Counted from the stretch's first letter, positions 28,396 through 36,936 are shown. The stretch is 64,000 nucleotides of DNA from Sinomonas susongensis (GCF_005877005.1 NZ_SSNH01000005.1:186001-250000); one strand, 5' to 3'. A program made the numbers and translations. Notes: generated by a model not told the origin, from the letters alone.

Positions 28396-31248
28396 ATGGC
28401 GACCCGCACCTCCTCCGCGCCACGGACCACCCGAGCCGGCCAGCCCAAGGGCTCTGGCTCCGGATCGAAGCGCCCCTCTGGCCGGTCCTCCTCCGTCACG
28501 ACCCGGGACTCCGGGCAGCCGTGGCTCGCGCGCGTCGTCGGGGGAGCATGGCAGGCCATCGCCCACACGGTGGGGGCAGGGGTGCGCCGCATCGGCACGG
28601 ACGTGAGCGACGTCGACCCGGCTGTGCGCCGGGACGGCGCCGGCCTGTTCAACCTCGCTCTGGCCGTGTTCATCGCGACGTTCGCCTGGTGGGGCTGGCA
28701 TGGCTGGTTCCCCGACGCGGTCTACGCGGTGGTCAACGGGACGTTCGGCTGGATCTCGCTCCTGCTCCCGCTCATGCTCGCCGTGTGCGCGTTCCGGCTC
28801 TTCCGCCATCCTGAGGACCAGCGCGGGAACAACCGAGTCGGCATCGGGTTCCTCGTCATGGCCTTCTCCGGCACGGGGATCGCAGACGTCGTCGGGGGCC
28901 TTCCCTCGGTCTCGGGCGGTTTCGACGGACTGCGTGCCGCGGGCGGCATGCTCGGCTTCCTCGCGGCTTCGCTCCTGGCAACGGTCCATCCTGCTGTTCC
29001 GCTCCTGGTCTACTCGTTCCTCGCCTTCGTCTCGGTGCTGATCGTCACCGCGACGCCGTTCACCGCCATCCCTCGGCGGCTCCGGGGAGCTTGGAACCAC
29101 CTCGTGGGCGCGGATCTCGTGGACCATCACGACGACGACGCGCATGACCGCAGCTACCTGTACGACTCCGAGCGCCGCGCCCGCGAGGCCTCGCCGAGCC
29201 CGCAGAAGCCCGCCAAGAAGAAGCGCCGTCTCTTCGGGCGCGCCCAGGAGTCAGGAGAGGCGGAGGCGCCGGAGGGCTTCGCCGGCGACGAGCCCTACGA
29301 ACGGGCGGTCGTCGGCGAACCCGACCCCACCGAGGCCCTGACGGCTCCGGGACGTTCCCAAGCCGAGGCGGCGATCGAGAAGATCCGCGCCGCGCGCGGC
29401 GGCAGCAGCCGCGCCGACGCCAAGGGCCCGGAGGACGCGACGGAGTCCATTCCGACCGTGGCCGTGCCCGCGGCCCTCGCCCAGGCCGCCGCGGCGGTGC
29501 CGTCCGCGCCCCGGCCGCCGGCGGCCCCGCCGTCGCCCATTCCCCAGCGGACGGAGCAGCTCCAGCTCGCCGGAGACGTCACGTACACCCTGCCCTCGTC
29601 GGAGCTCCTCGTCCAGGGCACGGCGCCGAAGGAACGCACGGAGGCGAACGACGCGATCGTCGCGGCCCTGACGAACACGCTCCAGCAGTTCAACGTCGAC
29701 GCCGAAGTGACGGGCTTCAGCCGCGGGCCCACGGTCACGCGCTACGAGATCGAGCTCGCGTCCGGGACGAAGGTCGAGAAGGTCACCGCGCTGAGCAAGA
29801 ACATCGCGTACGCGGTCGCGAGTTCCGACGTGCGCATCCTGAGCCCCATCCCGGGCAAGAGCGCCATCGGCATCGAGATCCCCAACACCGACCGCGAGAC
29901 GGTCTCGCTCGGCGACGTCCTGCGCAGCCAGAACGCGCGCCGCACCGACCACCCGATGGTCATGGGCGTCGGCAAGGACGTCGAGGGCGGCTTCGTCGTC
30001 GCGAACCTCGCCAAGATGCCCCACCTGCTCGTCGCGGGCGCCACCGGCGCGGGCAAGTCCTCGTTCGTGAACTCCATGATCACGTCGATCCTCATGCGTG
30101 CCACCCCCGACGAGGTCCGCATGGTCATGGTCGATCCCAAGCGAGTCGAGCTCACCGCCTACGAAGGCGTCCCCCACCTCATCACCCCGATCATCACCAA
30201 CCCGAAGAAGGCCGCGGAGGCGCTCCAATGGGTCGTCCGCGAGATGGACGCCCGCTACGACGACCTTGCGAACTACGGCTTCAAGCACATCGACGACTTC
30301 AACAAGGCAGTGCGTGCGGGAAAGGTCGTCCCGCCGCCCGGCTCGGAGCGGAAGGTCAAGGCCTACCCCTACCTGCTCGTGATCGTCGACGAGCTTGCGG
30401 ACCTCATGATGGTCGCCCCGCGCGACGTCGAAGACTCGATCGTCCGCATCACCCAGCTCGCGCGTGCGGCTGGCATCCATCTCGTGCTGGCGACCCAGAG
30501 GCCGTCGGTCGACGTCGTGACGGGCCTCATCAAGGCGAACGTCCCCTCGCGCATGGCCTTCGCGACGTCGTCCGTGACGGATTCCCGAGTCGTCCTCGAC
30601 CAGCCGGGTGCGGAGAAGCTCATCGGACAGGGTGACGCGCTCTTCCTGCCCATGGGCGCCTCCAAGCCGATGCGTGTGCAGGGTGCGTGGGTCTCCGAGT
30701 CGGAGATCCACCAGGTCGTCGAGCACGTCAAGGGCCAGCTGCAGGTCACCTACCGCGAGGACGTTGCCGCGGAGCCCGAGAAGAAGCAGATCGACGAGGA
30801 GATCGGCGACGACCTCGAGGTCCTGCTCCAGGCCACCGAGCTCGTCGTGACGACCCAGTTCGGCTCGACGTCGATGCTCCAGCGCAAGCTCCGGGTCGGC
30901 TTCGCGAAGGCGGGGCGGCTCATGGACCTCCTCGAGAGCCGAGGCGTCGTCGGCCCGTCCGAGGGTTCCAAGGCCCGCGACGTCCTGGTGAAGCCGGATG
31001 ACCTGCCTGCGGTGCTCGCCGCGCTCCGGGGCGAGGATGCGCCGTCGTCCGCCTCTCCGGCAAGCCACGCCGAGCAGGCCCTCGCAGACAACGCAAACGC
31101 AAACCACCGCCTGGGCGACCAGGCGGTCGACTCGCCCTACGCGGAAGACCTCGTTGCCCGGGACCTCGACGACCGGACCCAGGCGACGGAGTACTACGAC
31201 GAGGACGACGACGGCGGCGAGGACGCCTGGCAGCTCACCGGCCGCTAG
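28396..31248 (+). CDS. ftsK: DNA translocase FtsK/SpoIIIE
   Basis: FtsK pumps DNA at the division septum and supports dimer resolution and segregation. The 950 residues have an N-terminal basic region, about four membrane segments (roughly 70-230), a charged Pro/Ala-rich linker, then the RecA-like motor with Walker A GATGAGKSS at about 548 and Walker B LLVIVDELADL at about 660. The C-terminal winged-helix gamma domain recognising KOPS-type sequences is QFGSTSMLQRKLRVGFAKAGRLMDLLE. ATG 28396 has TACCGT ending 7 nt upstream, suggesting a leaderless mRNA; the in-frame ATG at 28354 lies inside the rnj terminator. Confidence 0.95.
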   Translation: MATRTSSAPRTTRAGQPKGSGSGSKRPSGRSSSVTTRDSGQPWLARVVGGAWQAIAHTVGAGVRRIGTDVSDVDPAVRRDGAGLFNLALAVFIATFAWWGWHGWFPDAVYAVVNGTFGWISLLLPLMLAVCAFRLFRHPEDQRGNNRVGIGFLVMAFSGTGIADVVGGLPSVSGGFDGLRAAGGMLGFLAASLLATVHPAVPLLVYSFLAFVSVLIVTATPFTAIPRRLRGAWNHLVGADLVDHHDDDAHDRSYLYDSERRAREASPSPQKPAKKKRRLFGRAQESGEAEAPEGFAGDEPYERAVVGEPDPTEALTAPGRSQAEAAIEKIRAARGGSSRADAKGPEDATESIPTVAVPAALAQAAAAVPSAPRPPAAPPSPIPQRTEQLQLAGDVTYTLPSSELLVQGTAPKERTEANDAIVAALTNTLQQFNVDAEVTGFSRGPTVTRYEIELASGTKVEKVTALSKNIAYAVASSDVRILSPIPGKSAIGIEIPNTDRETVSLGDVLRSQNARRTDHPMVMGVGKDVEGGFVVANLAKMPHLLVAGATGAGKSSFVNSMITSILMRATPDEVRMVMVDPKRVELTAYEGVPHLITPIITNPKKAAEALQWVVREMDARYDDLANYGFKHIDDFNKAVRAGKVVPPPGSERKVKAYPYLLVIVDELADLMMVAPRDVEDSIVRITQLARAAGIHLVLATQRPSVDVVTGLIKANVPSRMAFATSSVTDSRVVLDQPGAEKLIGQGDALFLPMGASKPMRVQGAWVSESEIHQVVEHVKGQLQVTYREDVAAEPEKKQIDEEIGDDLEVLLQATELVVTTQFGSTSMLQRKLRVGFAKAGRLMDLLESRGVVGPSEGSKARDVLVKPDDLPAVLAALRGEDAPSSASPASHAEQALADNANANHRLGDQAVDSPYAEDLVARDLDDRTQATEYYDEDDDGGEDAWQLTGR

Positions 31249-31257
31249 GCTGGGTCA

Positions 31258-31881
31258 GTGACCAACGCACCGCCGCCCGAGCCGATGGGTCCTGAGCAGA
31301 GGGGAAAGGTGCCGTCCCGCCTCTGGAATGTGCCGAACGTCCTGACGATGTTCCGGATTGTCCTCGTCCCGGTGTTCGTCTGGCTGATGCTCGTGGACGG
31401 CTCCCGGCAGGGTCTCCTCCGATGGCTCGCGGTCGGGGCCTTTGCCCTCGCGATGTACACCGATCAGCTCGACGGCCAGATTGCCCGCAGTCGGAACCTG
31501 GTCACGAATTTCGGGAAGATCGCCGACCCGATTGCCGACAAGCTCCTCACCGGCGCCGCGCTGGTGCTGCTCTCGGTGCTGGGCGAGCTTCCGTGGTGGA
31601 TCACGATCGTGATCCTCATCCGGGAATGGGGCATCACTGCCCTGCGTTTCGTGGTGATCCGCTACGGAGTCATGCCGGCGTCGTCGGGCGGGAAGCTCAA
31701 GACGGTGCTCCAGACGGTCGCCCTCGGGCTGTTCCTCCTTCCGCTGCGGTCCATAGCCCCGGCGGTCCCCGTGGTGGCGCTCGTCGTCATGCTCGCCGCG
31801 GTCGCGGTGACCGTCGTGACCGGAGTCGACTACGTCCTCAAGGCGATGCGGCTCCGTGCCGAGGCGCTGAAGGCAAGGTGA
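31258..31881 (+). CDS. pgsA: CDP-diacylglycerol-glycerol-3-phosphate 3-phosphatidyltransferase
   Basis: This membrane enzyme makes phosphatidylglycerophosphate. The CDP-alcohol phosphatidyltransferase motif D-G-x2-A-R-x8-G-x3-D-x3-D is intact in LDGQIARSRNLVTNFGKIAD and the following PIADK at about residue 70, with all metal-binding aspartates. About five membrane segments are predicted over 207 residues. The GTG start follows TAGGCT (31246-31251) by 6 nt; the ftsK stop codon forms part of that hexamer. Location between ftsK and cinA/clgR matches mycobacterial synteny. Confidence 0.95.
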   Translation: MTNAPPPEPMGPEQRGKVPSRLWNVPNVLTMFRIVLVPVFVWLMLVDGSRQGLLRWLAVGAFALAMYTDQLDGQIARSRNLVTNFGKIADPIADKLLTGAALVLLSVLGELPWWITIVILIREWGITALRFVVIRYGVMPASSGGKLKTVLQTVALGLFLLPLRSIAPAVPVVALVVMLAAVAVTVVTGVDYVLKAMRLRAEALKAR

Positions 31882-31888
31882 GGTGACC

Positions 31889-32386
31889 ATGACAGTGGGA
31901 GCACAGGACGTCGTCTCGGCCTTCATCGCCCAGGGAGCCACCGCGGCCACCGCGGAGTCGTTGACCGCAGGCCTTGTCGCGGCGACGCTGGCCGATGTCC
32001 CCGGCGCTTCGGGGATGCTGCGCGGCGGAGTCGTGAGCTATGCGAGCGAGGTCAAGGCGGGCCTCCTCGGCGTCTCGCGCGAGCTCCTCGCCGAAGCCGG
32101 ATCCGTGGACGCCGAGGTCGCTCGGCAGATGGCGCGTGGGGCACGTGCTGCATGCAGGGCCGACTACGGCGTGTCGACGACGGGCGTCGCCGGACCCGAT
32201 CCGCTGGACGGCAAGCCCGTGGGGACCGTGTTCGTCGCAGTGGCGGGTCCTGAGCGCACCGAGGTCCGCGAATGCCACTTCTCCGGCTCGCGCGAGGACA
32301 TCCGGGGCGCTGCACGGGATGCCGCCCTTGAGATGCTCCTCTCGGCGCTCAGCTGGGAGCGGGCTGCGACTTTGGGTAGGCCCTGA
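31889..32386 (+). CDS. pncC: CinA C-terminal domain protein, nicotinamide-nucleotide amidohydrolase (PncC)
   Basis: PncC deamidates nicotinamide mononucleotide to nicotinate mononucleotide in NAD salvage. Only the CinA C-terminal domain is present, as is common: ATAESLTAGLVAATLADVPGAS at the N-terminus and YGVSTTGVAGPDPLDGKPVGTVFVAV in the middle. I chose ATG 31889 for its spacing from AAGGTGAGG; a GTG at 31883 is possible. It lies 7 nt after pgsA and is probably cotranscribed, with the clgR gene downstream. Confidence 0.92.
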   Translation: MTVGAQDVVSAFIAQGATAATAESLTAGLVAATLADVPGASGMLRGGVVSYASEVKAGLLGVSRELLAEAGSVDAEVARQMARGARAACRADYGVSTTGVAGPDPLDGKPVGTVFVAVAGPERTEVRECHFSGSREDIRGAARDAALEMLLSALSWERAATLGRP

Positions 32387-32423
32387 GGTCATGGGGGAAC
32401 AAACCACCACGTCAGAGAGTTGA

Positions 32424-32456
32424 TCCTAGTGTCGCCGAGGATAGGCGGCACTAGGA
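32424..32456. promoter_or_regulatory. 13-bp inverted repeat overlapping the clgR promoter
   Basis: TCCTAGTGTCGCC and GGCGGCACTAGGA flank a 7-nt spacer, with a single G-T pair. The right arm runs into TAGGAT (32452-32457), a possible -10 hexamer. It could be an operator for autoregulation or a hairpin ending the pncC transcript. Confidence 0.55.
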
Positions 32457-32515
32457 TGGATCACACGGAAGCCCGGGAAACCGGGCCCCGCCCAACAAGG
32501 AGCGCACTGATACAC

Positions 32516-32941
32516 ATGGTCAAGCAGCCCGTAACCGTCAATGGCGTAGTCCGCTGGCGTGATGTGGGCTTGGCTGAAATCGCCCCTGAAGAGAAGAAGG
32601 AGCGCAAGATGGTAGTTCTGCGTCATGAGATTGGAGACGTCCTTCGCGACGTCCGCCAGCGTCAGGGCCGTACGCTCCGTGAAGTCTCCCACAACGCCCG
32701 GGTTTCACTTGGATACCTGAGCGAGGTGGAGCGGGGCCAGAAGGAAGCATCTTCCGAGCTTCTCTCGTCGATTTGCTCGGCATTGGACGTTCCGCTGTCG
32801 GCCATGCTCCGCGAGGTGAGCGACCGCGTCGCCGTCGCCGAGGGAGTCTCCGTGCCGGACACGGTTCCCCAGGAGTTCTCCCAGCGCTACGGACGCGACC
32901 TCACCGAAGAGCTCGGCATCGAACTCAGCGGATCACACTAG
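32516..32941 (+). CDS. clgR: XRE-family regulator ClgR
   Basis: ClgR activates clp protease and stress genes in actinobacteria. The HTH domain reads [60 protein letters not shown], the canonical ClgR sequence, followed by a short C-terminal tail. Two starts are plausible. ATG 32516 gives 141 residues with a 31-residue extension; ATG 32609 gives the classical [10 protein letters not shown] start and has a far better ribosome site (AAGGAG at 32597-32602). I keep the longer form because its extension is open and gene-like, without certainty. Confidence 0.9.
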   Translation: MVKQPVTVNGVVRWRDVGLAEIAPEEKKERKMVVLRHEIGDVLRDVRQRQGRTLREVSHNARVSLGYLSEVERGQKEASSELLSSICSALDVPLSAMLREVSDRVAVAEGVSVPDTVPQEFSQRYGRDLTEELGIELSGSH

Positions 32942-32943
32942 TC

Positions 32944-33495
32944 TCAGTCAGCTGAAAGGCTGTCTTCAGGAGGGGCCGGACTCGAGTCCGGCCCCTCCTG
33001 CGTGTGCCTGAGTGCCTGCGACCTTCGCCGTCCCGCGATCGCGAGGGCCTCGTTGAGGCGCGAGAAGTAGCCGGCGAGGCTCGAAAGATCGGACAGGTCC
33101 CATGAGCCGAGTGCCTCGCGGAAGAATGAGAGTCGGCGACGCCGCAGCTCGCCGACTTCGGCGGCTCCGGCTGCGCTGAGGGTCACCCTCTGCGCACGGC
33201 GGTCGTCGGGATCGTCTTCCTTGACCACGAGCCCGAGCTGTTCGAGCAGCGCAACCTGCCGGCTCACCGAGGGCTTGCCGATGCCGATGAGGGCCGCGAG
33301 TTCGGTGACCCGGAGCGGACCCTCCCTCAGGAGGATCATGAGCAGGCCGTAGGCGCCCGGTTCGATCTCGGGGTGCAGGGAGCGTGAGATCGTGTGCGAG
33401 ACGGCGCGGGCGCGGCGCCAGAAGAGGCTCAACTGCTGTTCGATCGACTCGAACGCCTCGTCGAACTCTTCCGGTTCCTGGCTCGGGGTGGGCAT
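32944..33495 (-). CDS. MarR family transcriptional regulator
   Basis: The 183-residue winged-helix protein has the MarR core: PGAYGLLMILLREGPLRVTELAALIGIGKPSVSRQVALLEQLGLVVKEDDPDDRRAQRVTLSAAG, including the D-x-R-D/R wing DPDDRRAQR. It should bind DNA as a dimer; the ligand and targets are unknown. I chose ATG 33495, giving MPTPSQEPEEF; a longer frame to 33558 would run into the divergent DUF3046 gene. Its 3' end contains a long perfect palindrome that also lies just downstream of clgR. It interrupts the usual clgR-DUF3046-recA order. Confidence 0.88.
   Translation of the reverse strand: MPTPSQEPEEFDEAFESIEQQLSLFWRRARAVSHTISRSLHPEIEPGAYGLLMILLREGPLRVTELAALIGIGKPSVSRQVALLEQLGLVVKEDDPDDRRAQRVTLSAAGAAEVGELRRRRLSFFREALGSWDLSDLSSLAGYFSRLNEALAIAGRRRSQALRHTQEGPDSSPAPPEDSLSAD
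32967..33000. terminator. Perfect 34-nt palindrome, bidirectional terminator for clgR, inside marR coding end
   Basis: The two 17-nt arms (CAGGAGGGGCCGGACTC and its exact complement) leave no unpaired loop bases. It starts 26 nt after the clgR stop, as a terminator should. It lies inside the last codons of the opposite-strand marR gene, whose stop is at 32944. Confidence 0.8.
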
Positions 33496-33549
33496 GAGCC
33501 CATCATAGGTGGGCGGGTGAACCGGGATCAGGGATGGGAGAATAGGGCG

Positions 33550-33771
33550 ATGCGGCACAGCGACTTCTGGCGGCTCATGGAGGACGAGTTCGGCGCGGGC
33601 TATGCGCGGGTCCTCGCGTCCACGCTCGTGCTGACGTCGATGGGAGGACGCACAGCTGCCGAGGCCCTCAAGGCCGGTCAGAACCCCCGGACCGTGTGGC
33701 TCGCCGTGTGCGACATGCAGGACGTCCCAGCCGAAAGGCGTCTGGGCAAGGACCGGCCGCTCAAGGACTGA
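33550..33771 (+). CDS. DUF3046 family protein
   Basis: This 73-residue protein (RHSDFWRLMEDEFGAGYARVLASTLVLTSMGGRTAAEAL...VWLAVCDMQDVPAERRLG) belongs to DUF3046, a family found almost only in actinobacteria just upstream of recA (Rv2738c in M. tuberculosis). No function is known. It is small, soluble and mostly helical. The ATG at 33550 lies 54 bp from the divergent marR start; both promoters must fit there. Confidence 0.88.
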   Translation: MRHSDFWRLMEDEFGAGYARVLASTLVLTSMGGRTAAEALKAGQNPRTVWLAVCDMQDVPAERRLGKDRPLKD

Positions 33772-33820
33772 ACCGGCAACCTGAAGCGGGAACGGCTGCG
33801 CAACACGCCGCGGCGCCTAT

Positions 33821-33836
33821 TCGAAGGTGTGTTCGG
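33821..33836. promoter_or_regulatory. LexA (SOS) box upstream of recA
   Basis: TCGAAGGTGTGTTCGG differs from TCGAAC-N4-GTTCGA at two fixed positions. Its GTGTTCGG half is like that in the mycobacterial recA box. A TATCCT hexamer at 33844-33849 lies just downstream, so LexA would cover the -35 region of that promoter. Confidence 0.75.
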
Positions 33837-33882
33837 TCCGGCGTATCCTCGATGTCGAGGAGATTCACGGTTTCCCGCCGGG

Positions 33883-33891
33883 TTATCCACA
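33883..33891 (+). promoter_or_regulatory. Consensus DnaA box (TTATCCACA) in recA upstream region
   Basis: An exact TTATCCACA occurs between the two putative recA promoters. One isolated consensus box may be chance, titration site, or a DnaA regulatory site. Confidence 0.4.
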
Positions 33892-33913
33892 TAGGCCAGT
33901 GCGAGTCGCTGGA

Positions 33914-33936
33914 CTGTCGGTGGCCCTCGGTAGCGT
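33914..33936 (+). promoter_or_regulatory. RecA-NDp (PafBC-type) promoter of recA
   Basis: CTGTCGGTG (33914-33922), exactly 8 nt, then TAGCGT (33931-33936) fits the LexA-independent damage-inducible promoter consensus tTGTCRgtg-N8-TAnnnT, with one mismatch at the first weak base. The recA ATG is 40 nt downstream. In mycobacteria this motif is read with the PafBC activator. Confidence 0.75.
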
Positions 33937-33976
33937 AGCGAGTGGATTGAACGACAACCCCGACCGGAGGTGGACC

Positions 33977-35023
33977 ATGGCGGCAGCGCCAGATCGTGAA
34001 AAGGCCCTTGAGGCGGCTCTCGCGCAAATCGACAAGCAGTTCGGCAAGGGCTCGATCATGCGGCTCGGCGACGACACGCGCGCCCCCATCGAGGTCATTC
34101 CGACGGGCTCGATCGCGCTCGACGTCGCCCTCGGCATCGGCGGTCTCCCGCGCGGCCGTGTCGTGGAGATCTACGGCCCTGAGTCCTCGGGCAAGACGAC
34201 GGTCGCCCTGCACGCGGTGGCCAATGCCCAGCGCAACGGCGGCATCGCGGCCTTCATTGACGCAGAGCACGCGCTCGACCCCGAATATGCCGCGAAGCTC
34301 GGCGTCGACACCGACGCGCTCCTCGTCTCTCAGCCGGACACGGGTGAGCAGGCCCTCGAGATCATGGACATGCTGGTCGGTTCAGGCTCGATCGACATCG
34401 TCGTGATCGACTCCGTTGCTGCCCTGGTGCCCAGGGCGGAAATCGAGGGCGAGATGGGCGACAGCCATGTCGGCCTCCAGGCCCGGCTCATGAGCCAGGC
34501 CCTCCGCAAGGTCACGGGTCGCCTCAACCAGACGAAGACGACGGCGATCTTCATCAACCAGCTGCGTGAGAAGATCGGCGTCTTCTTCGGGTCCCCCGAA
34601 ACGACGACAGGCGGTAAGGCGCTCAAGTTCTACGCCTCGGTCCGCATCGACGTGCGTCGCGTCCAGACCCTCAAGGAGGGTGCCGATTCGGTCGGCAACC
34701 GGACGAAGGCGAAGATCGTCAAGAACAAGATGGCTCCGCCCTTCAAGCAGGCAGAGTTCGACATCATCTACGGCCAGGGGATCTCGCGTGAGGGCGGGAT
34801 CATCGACATGGGCGTCGAGCACGGCATTATCAAGAAGTCGGGCTCGTGGTTCACGTACGACGGTGACCAGCTCGGCCAGGGCATGGAGAATTCGCGCCGG
34901 TTCCTTCGGGACAACCCGGAACTTGCCGACGAGCTCGAACGCCTCATCAAGGAGAAGCTCGGGGTGGGCGTCAGCAAGCCAGCCGAGGAGCAGCCGCGGC
35001 TCAAGGCTGTCGACGGCGAGTAG
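33977..35023 (+). CDS. recA: Recombinase RecA
   Basis: RecA forms filaments on single-stranded DNA, catalyses strand exchange and stimulates LexA self-cleavage. The 348 residues have Walker A GPESSGKT at about 66, [23 protein letters not shown], and the L2/Walker-adjacent [22 protein letters not shown]. No intein is present. The ATG has ACCGGAGG at 33963-33970. Upstream sit both a LexA box and a RecA-NDp promoter. recX follows 3 nt after the stop. Confidence 0.99.
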   Translation: MAAAPDREKALEAALAQIDKQFGKGSIMRLGDDTRAPIEVIPTGSIALDVALGIGGLPRGRVVEIYGPESSGKTTVALHAVANAQRNGGIAAFIDAEHALDPEYAAKLGVDTDALLVSQPDTGEQALEIMDMLVGSGSIDIVVIDSVAALVPRAEIEGEMGDSHVGLQARLMSQALRKVTGRLNQTKTTAIFINQLREKIGVFFGSPETTTGGKALKFYASVRIDVRRVQTLKEGADSVGNRTKAKIVKNKMAPPFKQAEFDIIYGQGISREGGIIDMGVEHGIIKKSGSWFTYDGDQLGQGMENSRRFLRDNPELADELERLIKEKLGVGVSKPAEEQPRLKAVDGE

Positions 35024-35026
35024 CCG

Positions 35027-35569
35027 TTGACTGCAACCGAAGCGGGTAGGTTCGCGACCGGGGAGGCCGAGCCCGAAGACCAGGAGGCCGACCCAGAGTC
35101 GGTTGCCCGGGCGATTCTCCTCCGGCAACTCACGCTTGGTCCTAGGAGCAGGCACCAACTCGCCGTGAAGCTCCGAGAGCGTCACGTTCCGGAGGAGGTG
35201 GCCGAGGCGGTGCTCGGGCGATTCGAGGAGGTCGGCCTCGTCAACGACGCTGCCTTCGCCGAGATGTGGGTGCGGAGCCGATTCGCGGCGAAAAGCCTGT
35301 CGAAGTCGGCTCTTCGCCGGGAGCTCGCCTCGAAGGGCATAGAGGGCGTGGTTGCGGAGGAGGCGCTTTCCGAGCTCAGCGACGACGCCGAGATGGAGGC
35401 TGCGCGGGAACTCGTGGCACGTCGGATCCGACCTTTCGCCCGGGAGGATCCTGCCGCCCGGGACCGGGAACTGCGTCGGCTCGTGGGGATGCTGGCCCGG
35501 AAGGGTCACCCCCCGGGGAGGGCGTTCCGGGCTGCGGCAGAGGTCATCGACGCTGAGAATACGCAGTGA
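35027..35569 (+). CDS. recX: Regulatory protein RecX
   Basis: RecX inhibits RecA filament growth. The 180-residue protein is built of three-helix RecX repeats: AILLRQLTLGPRSRHQLAVKLRERHVPEEVAEAVLGRFEEVGLVNDAAFAEMWVRSR and the following SALRRELASKGIEGVVAEEAL and LRRLVGMLARKGHPPGRAFRAAAEV. The TTG start at 35027 is only 3 nt after recA and gives about 25 extra acidic residues before the conserved region, typical of the family. Translational coupling to recA is likely. Confidence 0.93.
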   Translation: MTATEAGRFATGEAEPEDQEADPESVARAILLRQLTLGPRSRHQLAVKLRERHVPEEVAEAVLGRFEEVGLVNDAAFAEMWVRSRFAAKSLSKSALRRELASKGIEGVVAEEALSELSDDAEMEAARELVARRIRPFAREDPAARDRELRRLVGMLARKGHPPGRAFRAAAEVIDAENTQ

Positions 35570-35624
35570 ATTGGGCGTGGTGCGTGGACTGAAGCGTTGC
35601 AGTGCCCGAATACTCTGAGGCAGT

Positions 35625-36899
35625 ATGCGACGTCAATCAGCGATCCGACTGCGCCAGTCAGCCCTGGCGGCCACAGCCAGCGTGTTCCTCGCGCTGAGCT
35701 TGGCCGCGCCGTCCGCCATCGCCGACGACGGTCCGCCGACGGGATTTCCCACCTGGGACGACGTGCAGGCCGCCAAGGCAAACGTAGCCTCCGCCCAGGC
35801 CGAGGTGGACAAGATCAACGGACTCCTTGCGTCAGTGCAGGCCACGGCGGCAGACGCATCCGCGAAAGCAGTAGCGGCCGGTGCCGCCTACGCCAAGGCG
35901 GACTTGGCGGTGAAGAATCAGCAGAAGGTCGTGGACGCGCTCCAACAGGTCACGCAGCAGCGGATCCAGCAGCGTGACGCGAGCAAGCAGGAGGCCGGGC
36001 GCATCGCGGCCGCTGCGTATACGGGTGGATCGCCCTCTGGTGCGCTCGACGCCTTCTCGGTGATCGGGCAGCCCAACGGGCTCGACCGGCTGGGCACGTT
36101 GCAGATCCTCGGCGACCAGGCGGCGAAGGCTGTGGCCGACTATCAGAGCGCGGCGAACAACGCCGCTCAGGCGCAGGCGCAGTCGAGCGCGGCAGAGGAC
36201 GCGCTCGCAAAGCTCTCGGACGCGGCGCAGCAGGCCCTCGTTGCGGCTCAGGCGGCGCAGAAGCACGCCCAGGGCGTCGTGTCGCAGACGCAGCAGCAGC
36301 AGAGCACGATGACGGCGCAGCTCGCCGATCTCAAGGGCACCTCGACCTCGGTCGAGCAGAAGTACGAAGAAGGCCAGCAGGCACTCGCGGCCTACGAGGC
36401 CGCTCAGGAGGCCAAGCGGAAGGCCGCGGAGGAGGCAGCCGCCCAGCAGGCCGCACTGCTCCAGCAGCAACAGCAGGCCGCCGCAGCCGCCGCAGCGCAG
36501 GCCCAAGCGGCGGCGCAGGCGCAGGTCCCGGTCCAGGTTCAGGTCCAGTCGACGCCGACTGTTGTGAGCCCCGGTGTGGGAGCCGTGAAGGATGACCCCG
36601 CCGGAGCCCAGGCCTATGCGTCGTCGATGATCGGGGGCTACGGCTGGGACGGCTCGCAGTTCCAGTGCCTCCTGCAGCTGTGGACGCGGGAATCGAGCTG
36701 GATGACCGACGCGACGAACCCTTCGAGCGGGGCCTACGGAGTCGCACAGGCGCTGCCGGCGTCCAAATACGACTCCGCGGGAGCCGACTGGCTCACGAAC
36801 TACCGCACTCAGATCAACTGGGGTCTCGGGTACATCCAGGACCGCTACGGCAGCCCGTGCAATGCGTGGGCGCACGAGGTCTCGATCGGCTGGTACTGA
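35625..36899 (+). CDS. Secreted coiled-coil protein with C-terminal transglycosylase-like domain
   Basis: A Sec signal peptide (SALAATASVFLALSLAAPSAIA, cleavage near residue 33) leads into a long Ala/Gln-rich coiled coil (about 40-290), a linker of Gln/Ala runs, and a C-terminal domain of about 90 residues. In that domain FQCLLQLWTRESSWMTDATNPSSGAYGVAQALPASKY resembles the lysozyme-like fold of aggregation-promoting factors, with the E-S catalytic glutamate motif in TRESSW. The layout resembles RipA/PcsB-type cell-wall remodelling proteins. It sits between recX and miaB, where mycobacteria have other genes. Confidence 0.82.
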   Translation: MRRQSAIRLRQSALAATASVFLALSLAAPSAIADDGPPTGFPTWDDVQAAKANVASAQAEVDKINGLLASVQATAADASAKAVAAGAAYAKADLAVKNQQKVVDALQQVTQQRIQQRDASKQEAGRIAAAAYTGGSPSGALDAFSVIGQPNGLDRLGTLQILGDQAAKAVADYQSAANNAAQAQAQSSAAEDALAKLSDAAQQALVAAQAAQKHAQGVVSQTQQQQSTMTAQLADLKGTSTSVEQKYEEGQQALAAYEAAQEAKRKAAEEAAAQQAALLQQQQQAAAAAAAQAQAAAQAQVPVQVQVQSTPTVVSPGVGAVKDDPAGAQAYASSMIGGYGWDGSQFQCLLQLWTRESSWMTDATNPSSGAYGVAQALPASKYDSAGADWLTNYRTQINWGLGYIQDRYGSPCNAWAHEVSIGWY

Positions 36900-36936
36900 T
36901 CGTCGACTGGGTGCCGGCGACCGGTACCCTTGACGG

